25,746 bases of DNA from Pleurotus ostreatus/Saccharomyces cerevisiae fusant. Its lineage: Eukaryota; Opisthokonta. This document shows positions 10,598-19,370 of this stretch, piece by piece (positions within the stretch are counted from its first letter, which is position 1; each line of letters opens with the position of its first letter). Both the position numbers and the translations under genes were made by a program. The DNA is taken from contig JAMQCK010000370.1 of the NCBI GenBank assembly GCA_024196135.1, positions 1 through 25,746 of the forward strand, read 5' to 3'. The notes beneath the pieces were generated by a model. That model did no database searches. It was not told where the DNA came from and saw nothing but the letters and a program-made list of their open reading frames with translations.

Positions 10598-10862
10598 GCT
10601 CGCAGCATAATAACCAGCAGAGGAAGACCAACGACCCGCAGGCGGTCGAGTAAATTGTAGATGAAGCAGTGTAAGATAGTGTACAAGCCAATGAGGAATC
10701 CTTTCAATCCAAACTTCTCTATGTGTTCAGTCCTCCGATTAGTCCATAGCTGTGTCCTTTCCGTTCAATTATCTATCCCTCGCGTCATCTTCTTCCTTCG
10801 CTCTATCTTCTCTCCCGCCCTACTTCCCAATACTCTTCAATCCTCCCCCCGACCCCCACCCC

Positions 10863-12648
10863 TCAATCCTCCCCCCTCGCCCTCTCCTCCTCCTCCCACT
10901 CATCATACCGCGCATGCCGCGCCATCCGCCTCTGCTTCCGCGACACCGGCGGCGGGACCCCATGGTTGCCCTTCCTGAACCGCACCCAGTTCTCGTGTAA
11001 ACGGCGCACGACGTGGATGTTGGGCGCGGCGTAGCCGGGGGTGGACGCGCTGGGGACGTGCGGGACGGTGGCGAGGCCGGTGAGGGGGGTGGTGCCGGGG
11101 TGGTGGGTGGGGAGGGAGGGGGAGGAAAGGGAAGGGGCGTGGAGGGCGCCTGAAAGGTTTGTTAGCTCGCGATTTCGGGACGATAAGGGGAGGGGTGGCA
11201 TGGGTGCAAGGGAATATGGCAGAAGTGTAGGTGAAAAGCAATGAAAACGTCGAAAAACGTCGAACAAAAAACCAAACACTCACCACTCCCAACATTCACC
11301 AACGCGCCCCCCGGGCCCCTCACAGCTCTCGGGACCTCGTGCGTGTCCTGCGGGACGCGGCCCTGCCGGTGCGGGTCTGCGATGCGGTGCGCGCCCGCGG
11401 CGTAGGGGTTGCCGGGCGGGCGGGTCTTTTTGGTAGCCTTTGTTGCCATGTTATTGCGCGTGGGCGCAGAGGGGGCAGAAGGAGGGGTGGAAGTGGAAGC
11501 TACAGTAGTGGGGGCGACGGTTGAAGAGGTGGTGGAGGCGGACGAGGAGGCGGTGGACGATGAGGCGGCGGTGACAGTGGGGGCGACAGTAGGGGCGACA
11601 GTAGAGGCGGTGGCATCACCCTCCGGCGTCGGAGAGCTCCTTGACCGCTTCGGAGGGGAGGGGCGAGAGGCGGTGGGCGCAGAGTCCTCTTCGCCCTCGG
11701 CTGCGACCTCGGCGGAGCGCTTCCGGCCGCGGGAGGCGCTGGCTTCACTGGACGTGGAAGCCTGGTCGTCAATCGACGACGCAGAACCAGCAGCATCGGA
11801 TTCCGAGGACGAGGCATCCGAAGAAACACCCTCCCCATCCGTCGCAGGCGGCGGCGTCGGGCTGCTCCTCGACCTTTTCGACGGCGCCGGGCTCGACGCG
11901 GTTGGAGAGTCATCCCCACCCTCCGCTGCCTCCTCTGCGGAGCGCTTCCGGCCGCGGGAGATGCTCCTGTCCTTGGGTTCGTCGGTCCTCTCCTCGCTAG
12001 CCTGTCCAGTGCTGGTCTCCTTTGCAACCCCCTTCAGCTCGCTGGCCTTGCCCTCCTTCCCCTCCTCCATCTTCTTCTCGTTGGCGTCGTTGTTCGTCTT
12101 CGTGTCCTCATGCTTAACCACATTCCTCGCCCCCCTTCCACTCACCCCCTCCACGTCCCAGCCCTTCACCTTCGCGATGATGTTCAGCATCTCCCACGTG
12201 CGTTGGCCCGACTCGCCTGTCATATGTTTCAGTAGCCTGAACGTAGTCTATCATGGGCCGACCTACCCGCGTCGTGCCAGTCACTCTCCGCAAGCAAGCG
12301 CGACGGGTGCGCGGAGAGGATGAGGGTGGAGAGGGATTTGGGGATCGGGGGTGGCGCATTAGGGTCATGCGAATCATCAGAGGATGGCTGGGTGCCATGC
12401 GGCTGTCGCATGTTGATACCCGTAGACAAGGAGAGGAAGGCGTTCGGGTGGGCGGCCTGGGGGGAGGGGGTTAGCACTAGTACTTCAGCCAGCATAACTT
12501 AAAGTCAACTTACTTCAACCGTCCGCCAAACCTCCGCACTCAGCCCACAACTATGCAGATCGACGCTGATGGCGCGCCACCGGTCGCCGTACCTGTAGGG
12601 GTATCCGTCAGCTTACAATCCCTTGTCTCGCCTTCTCCCCCCACCCCT

Positions 12649-12686
<38 letters not shown>

Positions 12687-14259
12687 CCCTCAAAACCCTT
12701 TCCAACAATAAAAACAATCATAACCAAAAAAAACACCAAACCACTCACCTCTCCTTCATCCTCCCCAAAAACTCCACCGTATGGTTGGCCGCCTTCACCG
12801 AGTGCAGACTAATCCCCATCACCGCAGGGAGGGGCGGCGTTCCATTAAGCACAGTCCGCCGCCGGAAGGGGTCGTCCTCGTCGCCGAGGAGGAGGGAGGG
12901 GGGGATCATGCGCCGCAGGCCGCGGGGGAGGGTGAAGGGGAGGGAGGTGGGGGCGGGGGTGAATTTCTTGCCGCTGGCAGCGTCGGAGGTATCGTCGTTA
13001 GCGTCGGCGGTATCGGCAGCAGGCGACTTCTCTTCGTTGGCAGACATGTCCACGTCCACGTCCTTGTCGTCCTGCTCCCCCTCATCCCCCTCCCCCTCCT
13101 CCCCCTCATCCTTGCTAGCCTTCTCCCCACTAACCTCCCCCACCTCCCCCTCCTCCCCACTAACCCCCTCCCCCACCTCCCCCTCCTCCAAATCCCCCTC
13201 CCCCACCTCCCCCCTTGCACACATCCCCATCCAGATCGTCCGCACGATATCCCGTCTTGCGTGCACATTCTCGCCCATCGCGCGCAGCGTTATAGCTAAA
13301 GCGACCTGGGCTTCGAGGATGGCGAGCTGGTGGGTTATGGGGACGGTGAAGGGGGAGAGGGTGGGGGTGGGGGAGGTGGGGGATGCGCCCTTCTGCGAGG
13401 CATCTCCACTGTCGGCGGAGGCGGTAGACTTTGTGACATCGTCAGCGGAGGCGTTAGTCAACTCCTCCGAATCACCATCCTTCTCCCCCTCCCCCTCCCC
13501 CGCATACTTCCCACTCATCGGCACCCGAAACGCCCGATCCAAGCCCACCTCGCCCAGGATCGCGCCCGGAAACGCCTTGAGATTCCGCCTCAGCTCGTCT
13601 AGCACGTCCGTGATGCACACGGGGTCGGGTAAGCGGGCCAGGAGGTCCTGGAAGATGGCCTCTTGGTGCGGCTTGGGGTTGAAGAGGGCGCGGTAGTGAG
13701 AGGTTTTGTCGGGTGGGGGGTAGGTAGCAGTGACTGAGGAAGAGGATGGGGCAGTGGGAGGTGTGGAGGTGATGGGCAGGAAGGTGGGGTCGAGGGCGGG
13801 AGCAGGGTTGGTGTCGGAGGACGCATTTGTGGCATCGGGGTTGGCGCTTGTGGCATCAGGATCGCCGGCCGTGGCATTAGGCGCCCCGAGCATGAGCACC
13901 TTCTTCCCCGCGAGGTTGACCCACTTTGGCGGCTTCTCGTCCTTCTTCGGGGTCGGGTCCTGTACCAGGCCCGCGCGCTCGCCAAGGGATGCCGGGTCGA
14001 CGCCCTCGGGCACGTAGATGAGGTGCGAGAACCAGGGGTGGTAGCCGAACCCTGGCACGACGCGGGCGGGGTGGGCGCGCGCGAGGGCGGCGACGCGGGC
14101 CTGGTCGGCGCGGCGCGTGGCCATGGCGCAGATGGTGTGGCCGGGGGCGTCGAGGAGGGCGGTGGGGATGGTCGAGTCTGTGGGGTGGGCGTGGACGTCG
14201 ACGATGTGGGTCGCGATCTCCTGGTCGGTGGGGAATGGGGGCATCGTTGTGAGAGACAT
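10863..14259 (-). CDS. scn1: Very large TatD-family hydrolase (Cut9-interacting Scn1-like)
   Basis: TatD enzymes are metal-dependent deoxyribonuclease-type hydrolases with a TIM barrel. Fission yeast Scn1, of this family, interacts with the APC/C subunit Cut9. Exons are 12749-14259, 12514-12592, 12267-12456, 11284-12216 and 10863-11149; the coding length is 3000 nt, 999 residues, against roughly 300-450 for usual members. All metal ligands are visible: H23 and H25 in DVHAHP, E237 in GEVGLDRAF, H486 in GISLHS, H517 in VDLHS, and D589 in ESDWH. Between them lie disordered insertions: about 125-185, a Ser/Glu-rich segment at 252-300, an acidic stretch at 350-430 (EEGEGDEGEQDD) and a Ser/Pro/Thr-rich basic-patch region at 620-900. 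The end (RRLHENWVRFRKGNH) looks like a conserved tail. The start at 14259 sits 50 bp from a TATATAAA; M6 at 14244 is an alternative. Confidence 0.88.
11624..11734 (-). repeat. Internal coding repeat, copy 2 (TatD-like gene)
   Basis: Encodes residues about 755-791, beginning SRGRKRSAEVAAEGEEDS and ending KRSRSSPTP. It matches copy 1 about 75 residues upstream at most positions and also at DNA level (shared GCGGAGCGCTTCCGGCCGCG on the plus strand). It contains two basic clusters resembling nuclear localisation signals. Confidence 0.85.
11852..11959 (-). repeat. Internal coding repeat, copy 1 (TatD-like gene)
   Basis: Encodes residues about 680-715, beginning SRGRKRSAEEAAEGGDDS and ending KRSRSSPTP. 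The plus strand shows the same GCGGAGCGCTTCCGGCCGCG block as copy 2. The two copies are separated by a Ser/Asp-rich linker. Confidence 0.85.
12654..12682. repeat. (CT)n microsatellite in first intron of the TatD-like gene
   Basis: An uninterrupted run of CT dinucleotides on the plus strand (GA on the coding strand) lies within the 156-nt intron 12593-12748. It is followed by C-rich and A-rich stretches. The length is probably polymorphic. Confidence 0.9.
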
Positions 14260-14475
14260 GCTATGATTGAGTAGGTTGTGTAGGTGGTGGTGGTGAGAGC
14301 AGAGTCGGTTTATATAGTGCCGGGGCCGTGGGGATTTGTGGCAGCGGTGCATGGACCTTTGTGATACGCATGGTGTATGACACACCGCATTGGTACGAAC
14401 AATAGGCGCCGGGTCGCCGGGCCGGGTGACATCGATCACGGCTGGATCGGGAAGCAAGGGCGTCTATTTGCGGTC
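14260..14475. promoter_or_regulatory. Shared divergent promoter of TatD-like gene and TRM5
   Basis: Only 216 bp separate the two start codons, so both promoters lie here. A minus-strand TATATAAA serves the TatD-like side; no TATA is evident for TRM5. Confidence 0.6.
14309..14316 (-). promoter_or_regulatory. TATA box (TATATAAA) of the TatD-like gene
   Basis: TATATAAA on the minus strand ends 50 bp upstream of the ATG at 14259. The spacing leaves room for a short 5' UTR and supports that start over the longer open frame reaching back to 14457. Confidence 0.55.
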
Positions 14476-17030
14476 ATGCTCCGCTGTGCTAGACGCCTCC
14501 GCCTCGCCCGTGTCTACCTCCCGCGCAGGCTGCTGACTATGGCTGCACCACCGACTGCCTCCTCGTCCGCTGCGCTGCCACCACCCTTCAAGGCGGCCCC
14601 GACTGCTGCTCCGCCCTCCTCCTCCCTCTCGAACGCCACCCGGCTGCCTGCTATCGATGCGTCGCCGCCGCGCTACACTGGCTCGCGCGACAAGCTCGAC
14701 CGCTCCCTCTTCAAGCGCACAATACCACTCCTGGCCGCCCGCGTACCCGCCTCACGCACCGGCGCCGTCCTGCGCGCGCCCGAACTCCGCGGCGTGGTTG
14801 CAGAAATCCCTCGCAGGCGGTCCGTCGTGCACGCGCCCAGGAAGGATGGAGACATGCCGGACATGGACGACGGAGGTGACCGCCTCGTACTCCTCCGTGG
14901 CAACACCGTGCACGACCTCCCGGCTATCGCACGCGACCTGCTCAAGCGCATGAACGCGACACTCGAGACGTACAACCTCGAGCTGGGGTACGACTATTGG
15001 AATGCTCGTGCGTGCACAATCTCTTTGCTACGTACATCCGACTTATACGCACCCAGCCGAGATCCTTTACGCCATCTTTCCTCCCGACGCCGGCTTCGAC
15101 GAAGTACCCAGCTCCTTCGCCATTACCGGCCACATCGCCCACCTCAACCTCATCGACGAGTACCTCCCATACAAGCACCTCATTGGCGAGGTTATACTCG
15201 ACGTGCGTCCTTCCCCGCCCCGTCACCCCTCCCCTACCTCCACTTCGCCCTTCCCCGTTCCCTTCACGTCCCCTCTCCCTCTCCCTCCCCTTCCCTCTCT
15301 CCTACACCCTCACCACCTCCCCTACCTCCCCTTCCCTCTCTTCCACCAACACCTCTCCCCCCATCCTCCACGTCCCACCCACACCCACTAACCCCACCCC
15401 CAGAAAAACCACTCCATCCGCACCGTCGTCAACAAGCTCTCCACCATCCACGCCCAGTTCCGCTTCTTCGACATGGAGCTCCTCGCCGGCGACCCCGACT
15501 TCGAGGTCGCGCACCATGAAGCGGGGTGTGTGTTTCGGTTTGATTTTAGGAGGGTTTATTGGAATTCGAGGTTGCATACGGGTGAGTGGGAGTTGGGTGC
15601 TTTGAATCGTGTCGGTGCCTCTAGACCTTCTTCCCCCTCCCCCCTCCCCCTCCTATCCCCCTTCCCTTTCCCCTTTCCCCTCTACTCCCTTCCTAACCCC
15701 ACTCCCTTTCTACCACCACCCCGCCCCTTTCCTCCTCCTACCCTTTCCCCCTCCTTTCCCCCCAAAAAATTATCACCATCAACTAACAATCACCTAACCC
15801 CAGAACACGAACGCCTCGTCTCCCTCTTCCACCCCACATCCCTCATCGCCGACGTCTTCGCGGGCGTGGGGCCCTTCGCGATCCCCGCGGCGAAGAAGGG
15901 CTGCGCGGTGCTCGCGAATGATCTGAATCCGGAGTCGTATAGGTGGTTGGCGGGGAATGTGGTGGGGAATGGGGTGAGTCGACAGTCCTGAACAATCTAC
16001 ATATCCCCCTGCGCGTCTCTCAATGGGGTTCGGAGGATGATTGCCACTCTTATTCGTCCCACACTTCCCCCTTCCCCCCTTCCCCTCCCTTCCCACCCAC
16101 CACCCCTACCCCCCTTACCCCTCTCCCCCCTCGCCCTCGCCCTCCTTCCTCCCTCGTCCCACTCACTACTTCTTCCCACGACTAACTCCTCTAACAACCC
16201 ACTAACTAACCCCAGGTCACCCCCCTCGTCCGCCCCTCCTGCGAAGATGGACGCGCGTTCATCCGGAACGCGGTGCGGAGGGCAAGGGAGGACCCGTTCC
16301 CGGGGTACGCGCCGCCGGTGTCGAGGGCGAGGGCGAAGGCGGAGAGGAAGAGGAGGGGGGAGGGAGCGAGTGCGGCTGCAGGAGCTTCGTTGACACGAGA
16401 GGCAGGAGCTTCAACCGGCACATCGATAGGTGCAACTGCGGAAGAGGCGACGACAGTCAAGGGGTCGGCGGCGAAGTCAACTTCGCCAGCAGCGCCAGAA
16501 GCAAGCCCACCCACTGAGCCCACCCCTCGCTCCCACATCGACCACTTCGTGATGAATCTGCCCGAAAGTGCGATTGAGTTCCTCGATGCGTTTAGAGGAT
16601 TGTATGCGGGCGATCCTCGATACAACGTCGATGGACCGGAGGGTACACACGGAGGCAAGCCCGACGTCCTGCCCATGCCCATGATCCACGTCCACTGCTT
16701 CACGCGGGAACCGGAGGAGGGCGCGAGGGAGGATATTATGGAGGTGAGCACTCGCCATATCCTACCCCTCTGATGTCGGCCCCCTTCCCTCTCCCCTCCC
16801 CTCCTTCCCTCCCCTCCCCTACCTCCCTCCCCAACCCCCCCCCCTAACAAAAAAATCACTCAAATTATTCCAAAATACTAACCCCCACCCCCCAGCGCGC
16901 CACCGCCCGCCTCGGCACCCGGCCACCCGCAGACGCCACGCTGCACCTCGTGCGCTCGGTCGCGCCGAACAAGGATATGTACTGTTTGAGTTTTAGGTTG
17001 CCGAGGGAGGTGGGGGTGGGGAGGGTGTGA
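14476..17030 (+). CDS. TRM5: tRNA (guanine-37-N1)-methyltransferase Trm5
   Basis: Trm5 methylates G37 next to the anticodon using S-adenosylmethionine, which prevents +1 frameshifting. Six exons (14476-15007, 15057-15202, 15404-15581, 15804-15973, 16216-16743, 16896-17030) join in phase to 562 residues. The SAM-binding motif [18 protein letters not shown] starts at D302, followed by NDLNP at 324-328. The substrate-side motif [13 protein letters not shown] lies at about 277-289, and the catalytic-loop motif MNLPESA has N456-P458. The N-terminus ([20 protein letters not shown]) is Arg-rich and lacks acidic residues, like a mitochondrial presequence. A second in-frame ATG at 14539 (MAAPPTASS) would give the cytosolic form. 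A low-complexity insertion of about 70 residues (about 374-446) sits before the NLP motif. Introns 2-5 are long (152-242 nt) and extremely pyrimidine-rich. Confidence 0.95.
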
Positions 17031-17166
17031 ATGAGTAGGGGGAGGGGGGATGATGGGGAGTAGGGGGAGGGAGGGAGGAGGGAGGAGTAGGGGGAGGGGG
17101 AAGGAGTAGCATTCTCGATCCCTTGCAATTTGGTTTACTGGGGGAGAGAGGAGGGGGAGCGGAGGA
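17030..17166 (+). repeat. G-rich tract after the TRM5 stop (possible G-quadruplex)
   Basis: Just after the TGA the plus strand carries many runs of three to six G separated by short A/T spacers (GGGGGAGGGGGG-type). Four or more G-runs fall within 30-40 nt windows, fitting intramolecular quadruplex potential in DNA or in the 3' UTR RNA. This is inference from composition only. Confidence 0.55.
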
Positions 17167-17232
17167 GGGGAAGTGGGCATGCTTCGCCAGTGATAATGGA
17201 ATGCCACCTGGCTTTTCTCAGCTCTGCTTACC

Positions 17233-17341
17233 GTGTGCGGGTGAATCTCGTGCACCGTGTACGGGTGATTCTCGTGTGCGGGTGATTCCTACCCACACCA
17301 TCTAGATCTTCGTCACAAACCATCTAGATCTCCGTCACAAA
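17233..17341. repeat. Short repeats: 3x GTGTRCGGGTGAWTC and 2x 22-bp unit
   Basis: Three irregularly spaced copies of GTGTRCGGGTGAWTC lie at 17233-17288. Then come two adjacent 22-bp units, 17298-17319 and 17320-17341, differing at a single base (CCATCTAGATCTTCGTCACA versus CCATCTAGATCTCCGTCACA). Confidence 0.8.
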
Positions 17342-17498
17342 CCAAACACCGTGAACGCCTCAGTCATCGCCCTCCGTGCCATGTTATCAATCGGACCACG
17401 GTGGCAACCCGTGACCGTCTGACAGTTCATTCCTGTTGCTCAGCCTGACGCAAGGCTCGCGAACACAGAGTTCAGCTGCGTCGCACCAGGTCCAGCTT

Positions 17499-17538
17499 GG
17501 CTGTGGTGCTCACAAACCGGCTGTGGTGCTCGAAAACG
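17499..17538. repeat. Two 20-bp tandem units
   Basis: GGCTGTGGTGCTCACAAACC is followed directly by GGCTGTGGTGCTCGAAAACG. The first 13 bases are identical. Confidence 0.75.
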
Positions 17539-17701
17539 TAGAAAGATGCCACGAGCTCGACACGATGCCGTGGGTTGGACACGGGTACCTACGACCCTGC
17601 ACTGAGATCCAAAAACGCCACCAGCGCTTTTGGCCGCGCGCGGCACGAACAATATGAATCTCTGAACGGGGTTCCCCTGACTGGCAGGGATCCCACCTCT
17701 G

Positions 17702-17763
17702 GAAAGGAACACAAACTGGATGAAAGGAAACACAGACGACGTGAAAGGAAACACAGACCGAGC
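17702..17763. repeat. Three 20-21 bp tandem units (GAAAGGAAACACAGACG type)
   Basis: Units at 17702-17721, 17722-17742 and 17743-17763 share GAAAGGAA(A)CACA. The last two are most alike. Confidence 0.8.
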
Positions 17764-17883
17764 AGCAATGTTAACAGTGACAACGACAGAGCGTGTAAAC
17801 TAGGTACAATAAGGAGGCGCTGATAGGTGAGCGCGACGATTACAAATAAGTATAGTACAGAACGTAGGGTAGTGCCGGCAATA

Positions 17884-17944
17884 GGTGCGGTCGAATGGCA
17901 ATGGGTGCAGGCGAATGGCGATGGGTGCAGTCGAATGACGCTCG
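17884..17944. repeat. Three 20-bp tandem units (GGTGCAGTCGAATGGCRATG type)
   Basis: Units start at 17884, 17904 and 17924 with 2-4 differences between neighbours. The array ends about 50 bp before the F-box gene stop. Confidence 0.8.
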
Positions 17945-17993
17945 TGCAAGCGATTACAATATTAAGCAAGGGATACGCGCCGCCACCACGGGC

Positions 17994-19370
17994 TCATCTC
18001 GTCGAAAGGGTCCTCTGGCAAGGTATATCAGCCTCGCTGCCCAATCTGAACCTGTCCAAAAGCAACTCACCAAAGTCCTCCGTAACCCGTAACCGCACCC
18101 CGCGCGGCAGTAGTGAAGCGAACTTGTCGTTGACGTGGTGCGTGACCTGCGCGAGGGCGCCCTCGTCCGCGTCGTCGTCCGCGCTCGAGAGCTCAAAGTC
18201 CACCTTCCGGAGCGCCGGGAAGCGCTCGCGGGCGAGCAGACCGCATATGCGCGCCCATATATCGTGCATGATGACGTCCGTGTAGTCGAGCTCCTGGTCC
18301 TCGAGGCGCAGGATCACGGTGAGCGTCTCGAGCGCGGCGGCCGGGGCGAGGGCGAACGTCTGCAGCAATGTGTCCATCCAGGCAAGGGGGGCGAGCGGGC
18401 CCAGCGGGTGGAACTTGCCATCATCGGGCTCTTCCTCTTCTGTGATGGGGAGGGAGAGAACGAGATGGCGAAGATGGGGCAGGCGGGAGAGATTAAGAAT
18501 ATTCTGGGTGTAGCCGAATGAACCTGGGGTGGGTATTTGTCAATCATGGGCCCGGGGTAGGAGATATCAGGACGTACGAAGATCGCTGGTGTCGAGCGCA
18601 AGGTATTCCAGCGAAGGCGAGACGGCGTCAAGCAGCCGCTGCGCGAGGACGAAGTCCACTGTGCCCCACATCTGGAGGGAAAAGCGCTTGACGGTGGATA
18701 GGTCGAAGGGGGCTTGCGGGTGGGTGAGCCATGAGACGAGGATGTCGAAGCAGGAGTATGTGGTCCAGGAGCAGGTGCCAACGCAAAGCGCCAAGCTCTC
18801 GAGGCGCGCTGGGCGCCCTCGGGGTCGCGGGGAGAGGCCAGAGGTGCGATCGAACGCTATGCTGCCCATGCCAGACAGTCGCAGATCGCGGAGGGCCTCG
18901 CACCGATCGAACAGCTCCACTGGGATATCTCGTACGCCCGCCAAGTGGATGACTGTCAGGGATGTGGAGGAGAATAGGGAGGCCAGGGGCGTGACGAGAT
19001 GGGCGGGGAATGGAAGGGAGCGGGAGGTGAGGACGAATGCGCGTGCGGCGGGGACGCAGTGGAGTACGTATGCGAGTGCGGGCTCGTCGACGACCCAGCG
19101 CCGACCGATGATCGCATCCCCCTCGGGGACGTCGTCGATGTATATGGAGCGCACGTATGCGTTGACGCGGGGGCACGGCCAGAGGAGGCTGGCAAGGCGG
19201 CGGCACGCAGCGGCGGCGTCTTTCCCGAGTCGAACGTCCGCAAAGAGGTGCTTGCGCGCTAGGGGGAGCATGCCGCGACAGACGAGGGCGCAGGCGCGCA
19301 ATGCAGGGATGTCATCGGCGAGCTCGGCGACGATCGCGTCGTAGAGCTCGAGGGGCATGTAGAGCGCCAT
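17994..19370 (-). CDS. F-box-like domain protein (Agaricomycete type)
   Basis: Two exons (18578-19370, 17994-18523) split by a 54-nt intron give 440 residues. The N-terminus MALYMPLELYDAIVAELADD, followed by LRACALVCRGMLPLARKHLF, is the F-box-like helix set seen in very large mushroom families (compare the LPLELYDAII...LVCR pattern). Such proteins usually link a target to the Skp1-cullin-F-box ubiquitin ligase, with the remainder acting as the target-binding part. Leu-rich segments such as SLTVIHLAGVRDIPVELFDR, LRDLRLSGM and LPHLRHLVLSLP suggest degenerate leucine-rich repeats. The target cannot be predicted. An acidic run (TEEEEPDDG) lies just after the splice junction region. The start is the first ATG before the F-box. 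Confidence 0.88.

Larger units (their letters stand above)
17031..17993. other. Convergent intergenic region rich in short tandem repeats
   Basis: This 963-bp region lies between the TRM5 and F-box stops. It begins with a G-rich tract and then contains four separate minisatellite-like clusters (listed individually). I see no convincing ORF or tRNA gene. The G-rich tract probably lies in the TRM5 3' UTR. Confidence 0.6.

Noticed and set aside
11840..11960. Possibility that the TatD-like C-terminal region is a separate gene
   Set aside because: The segment RTWEMLNIIAKVKGWDVEGV joins in phase to ESDWHDAG as expected for Scn1-like proteins. The same exon runs on into the disordered region without a stop.
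11409..12323. Plus-strand open frame of 304 codons
   Set aside because: It is antisense to exon 4 of the TatD-like gene. The low-complexity Ser/Ala/Glu code is open on both strands. The minus strand has the family motifs and consistent splice phases.
12623..13696. Plus-strand open frame of 357 codons
   Set aside because: Antisense to TatD exon 1. Its translation is Ser/Pro repeats mirroring the acidic stretch, with no family features.
14377..14475. Earlier ATG for TRM5 at 14377
   Set aside because: It would add 33 residues with mixed charge and no conserved pattern, using most of the short divergent promoter. The Arg-rich N-terminus starting at 14476 is more sensible.
16206..16859. Minus-strand open frame of 217 codons
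   Set aside because: Antisense to TRM5 exon 5, which carries the NLP motif on the plus strand. The minus frame has no recognisable domain and runs into a polypurine intron.
17575..17823. Open frame of 82 codons in the repeat region
   Set aside because: It reads mainly through the GAAAGGAAACACAG repeat and has no independent support.
17231..17944. CRISPR-like array
   Set aside because: The units are adjacent, of different sequence in each cluster, and lack regular unique spacers. The surrounding genome is eukaryotic.
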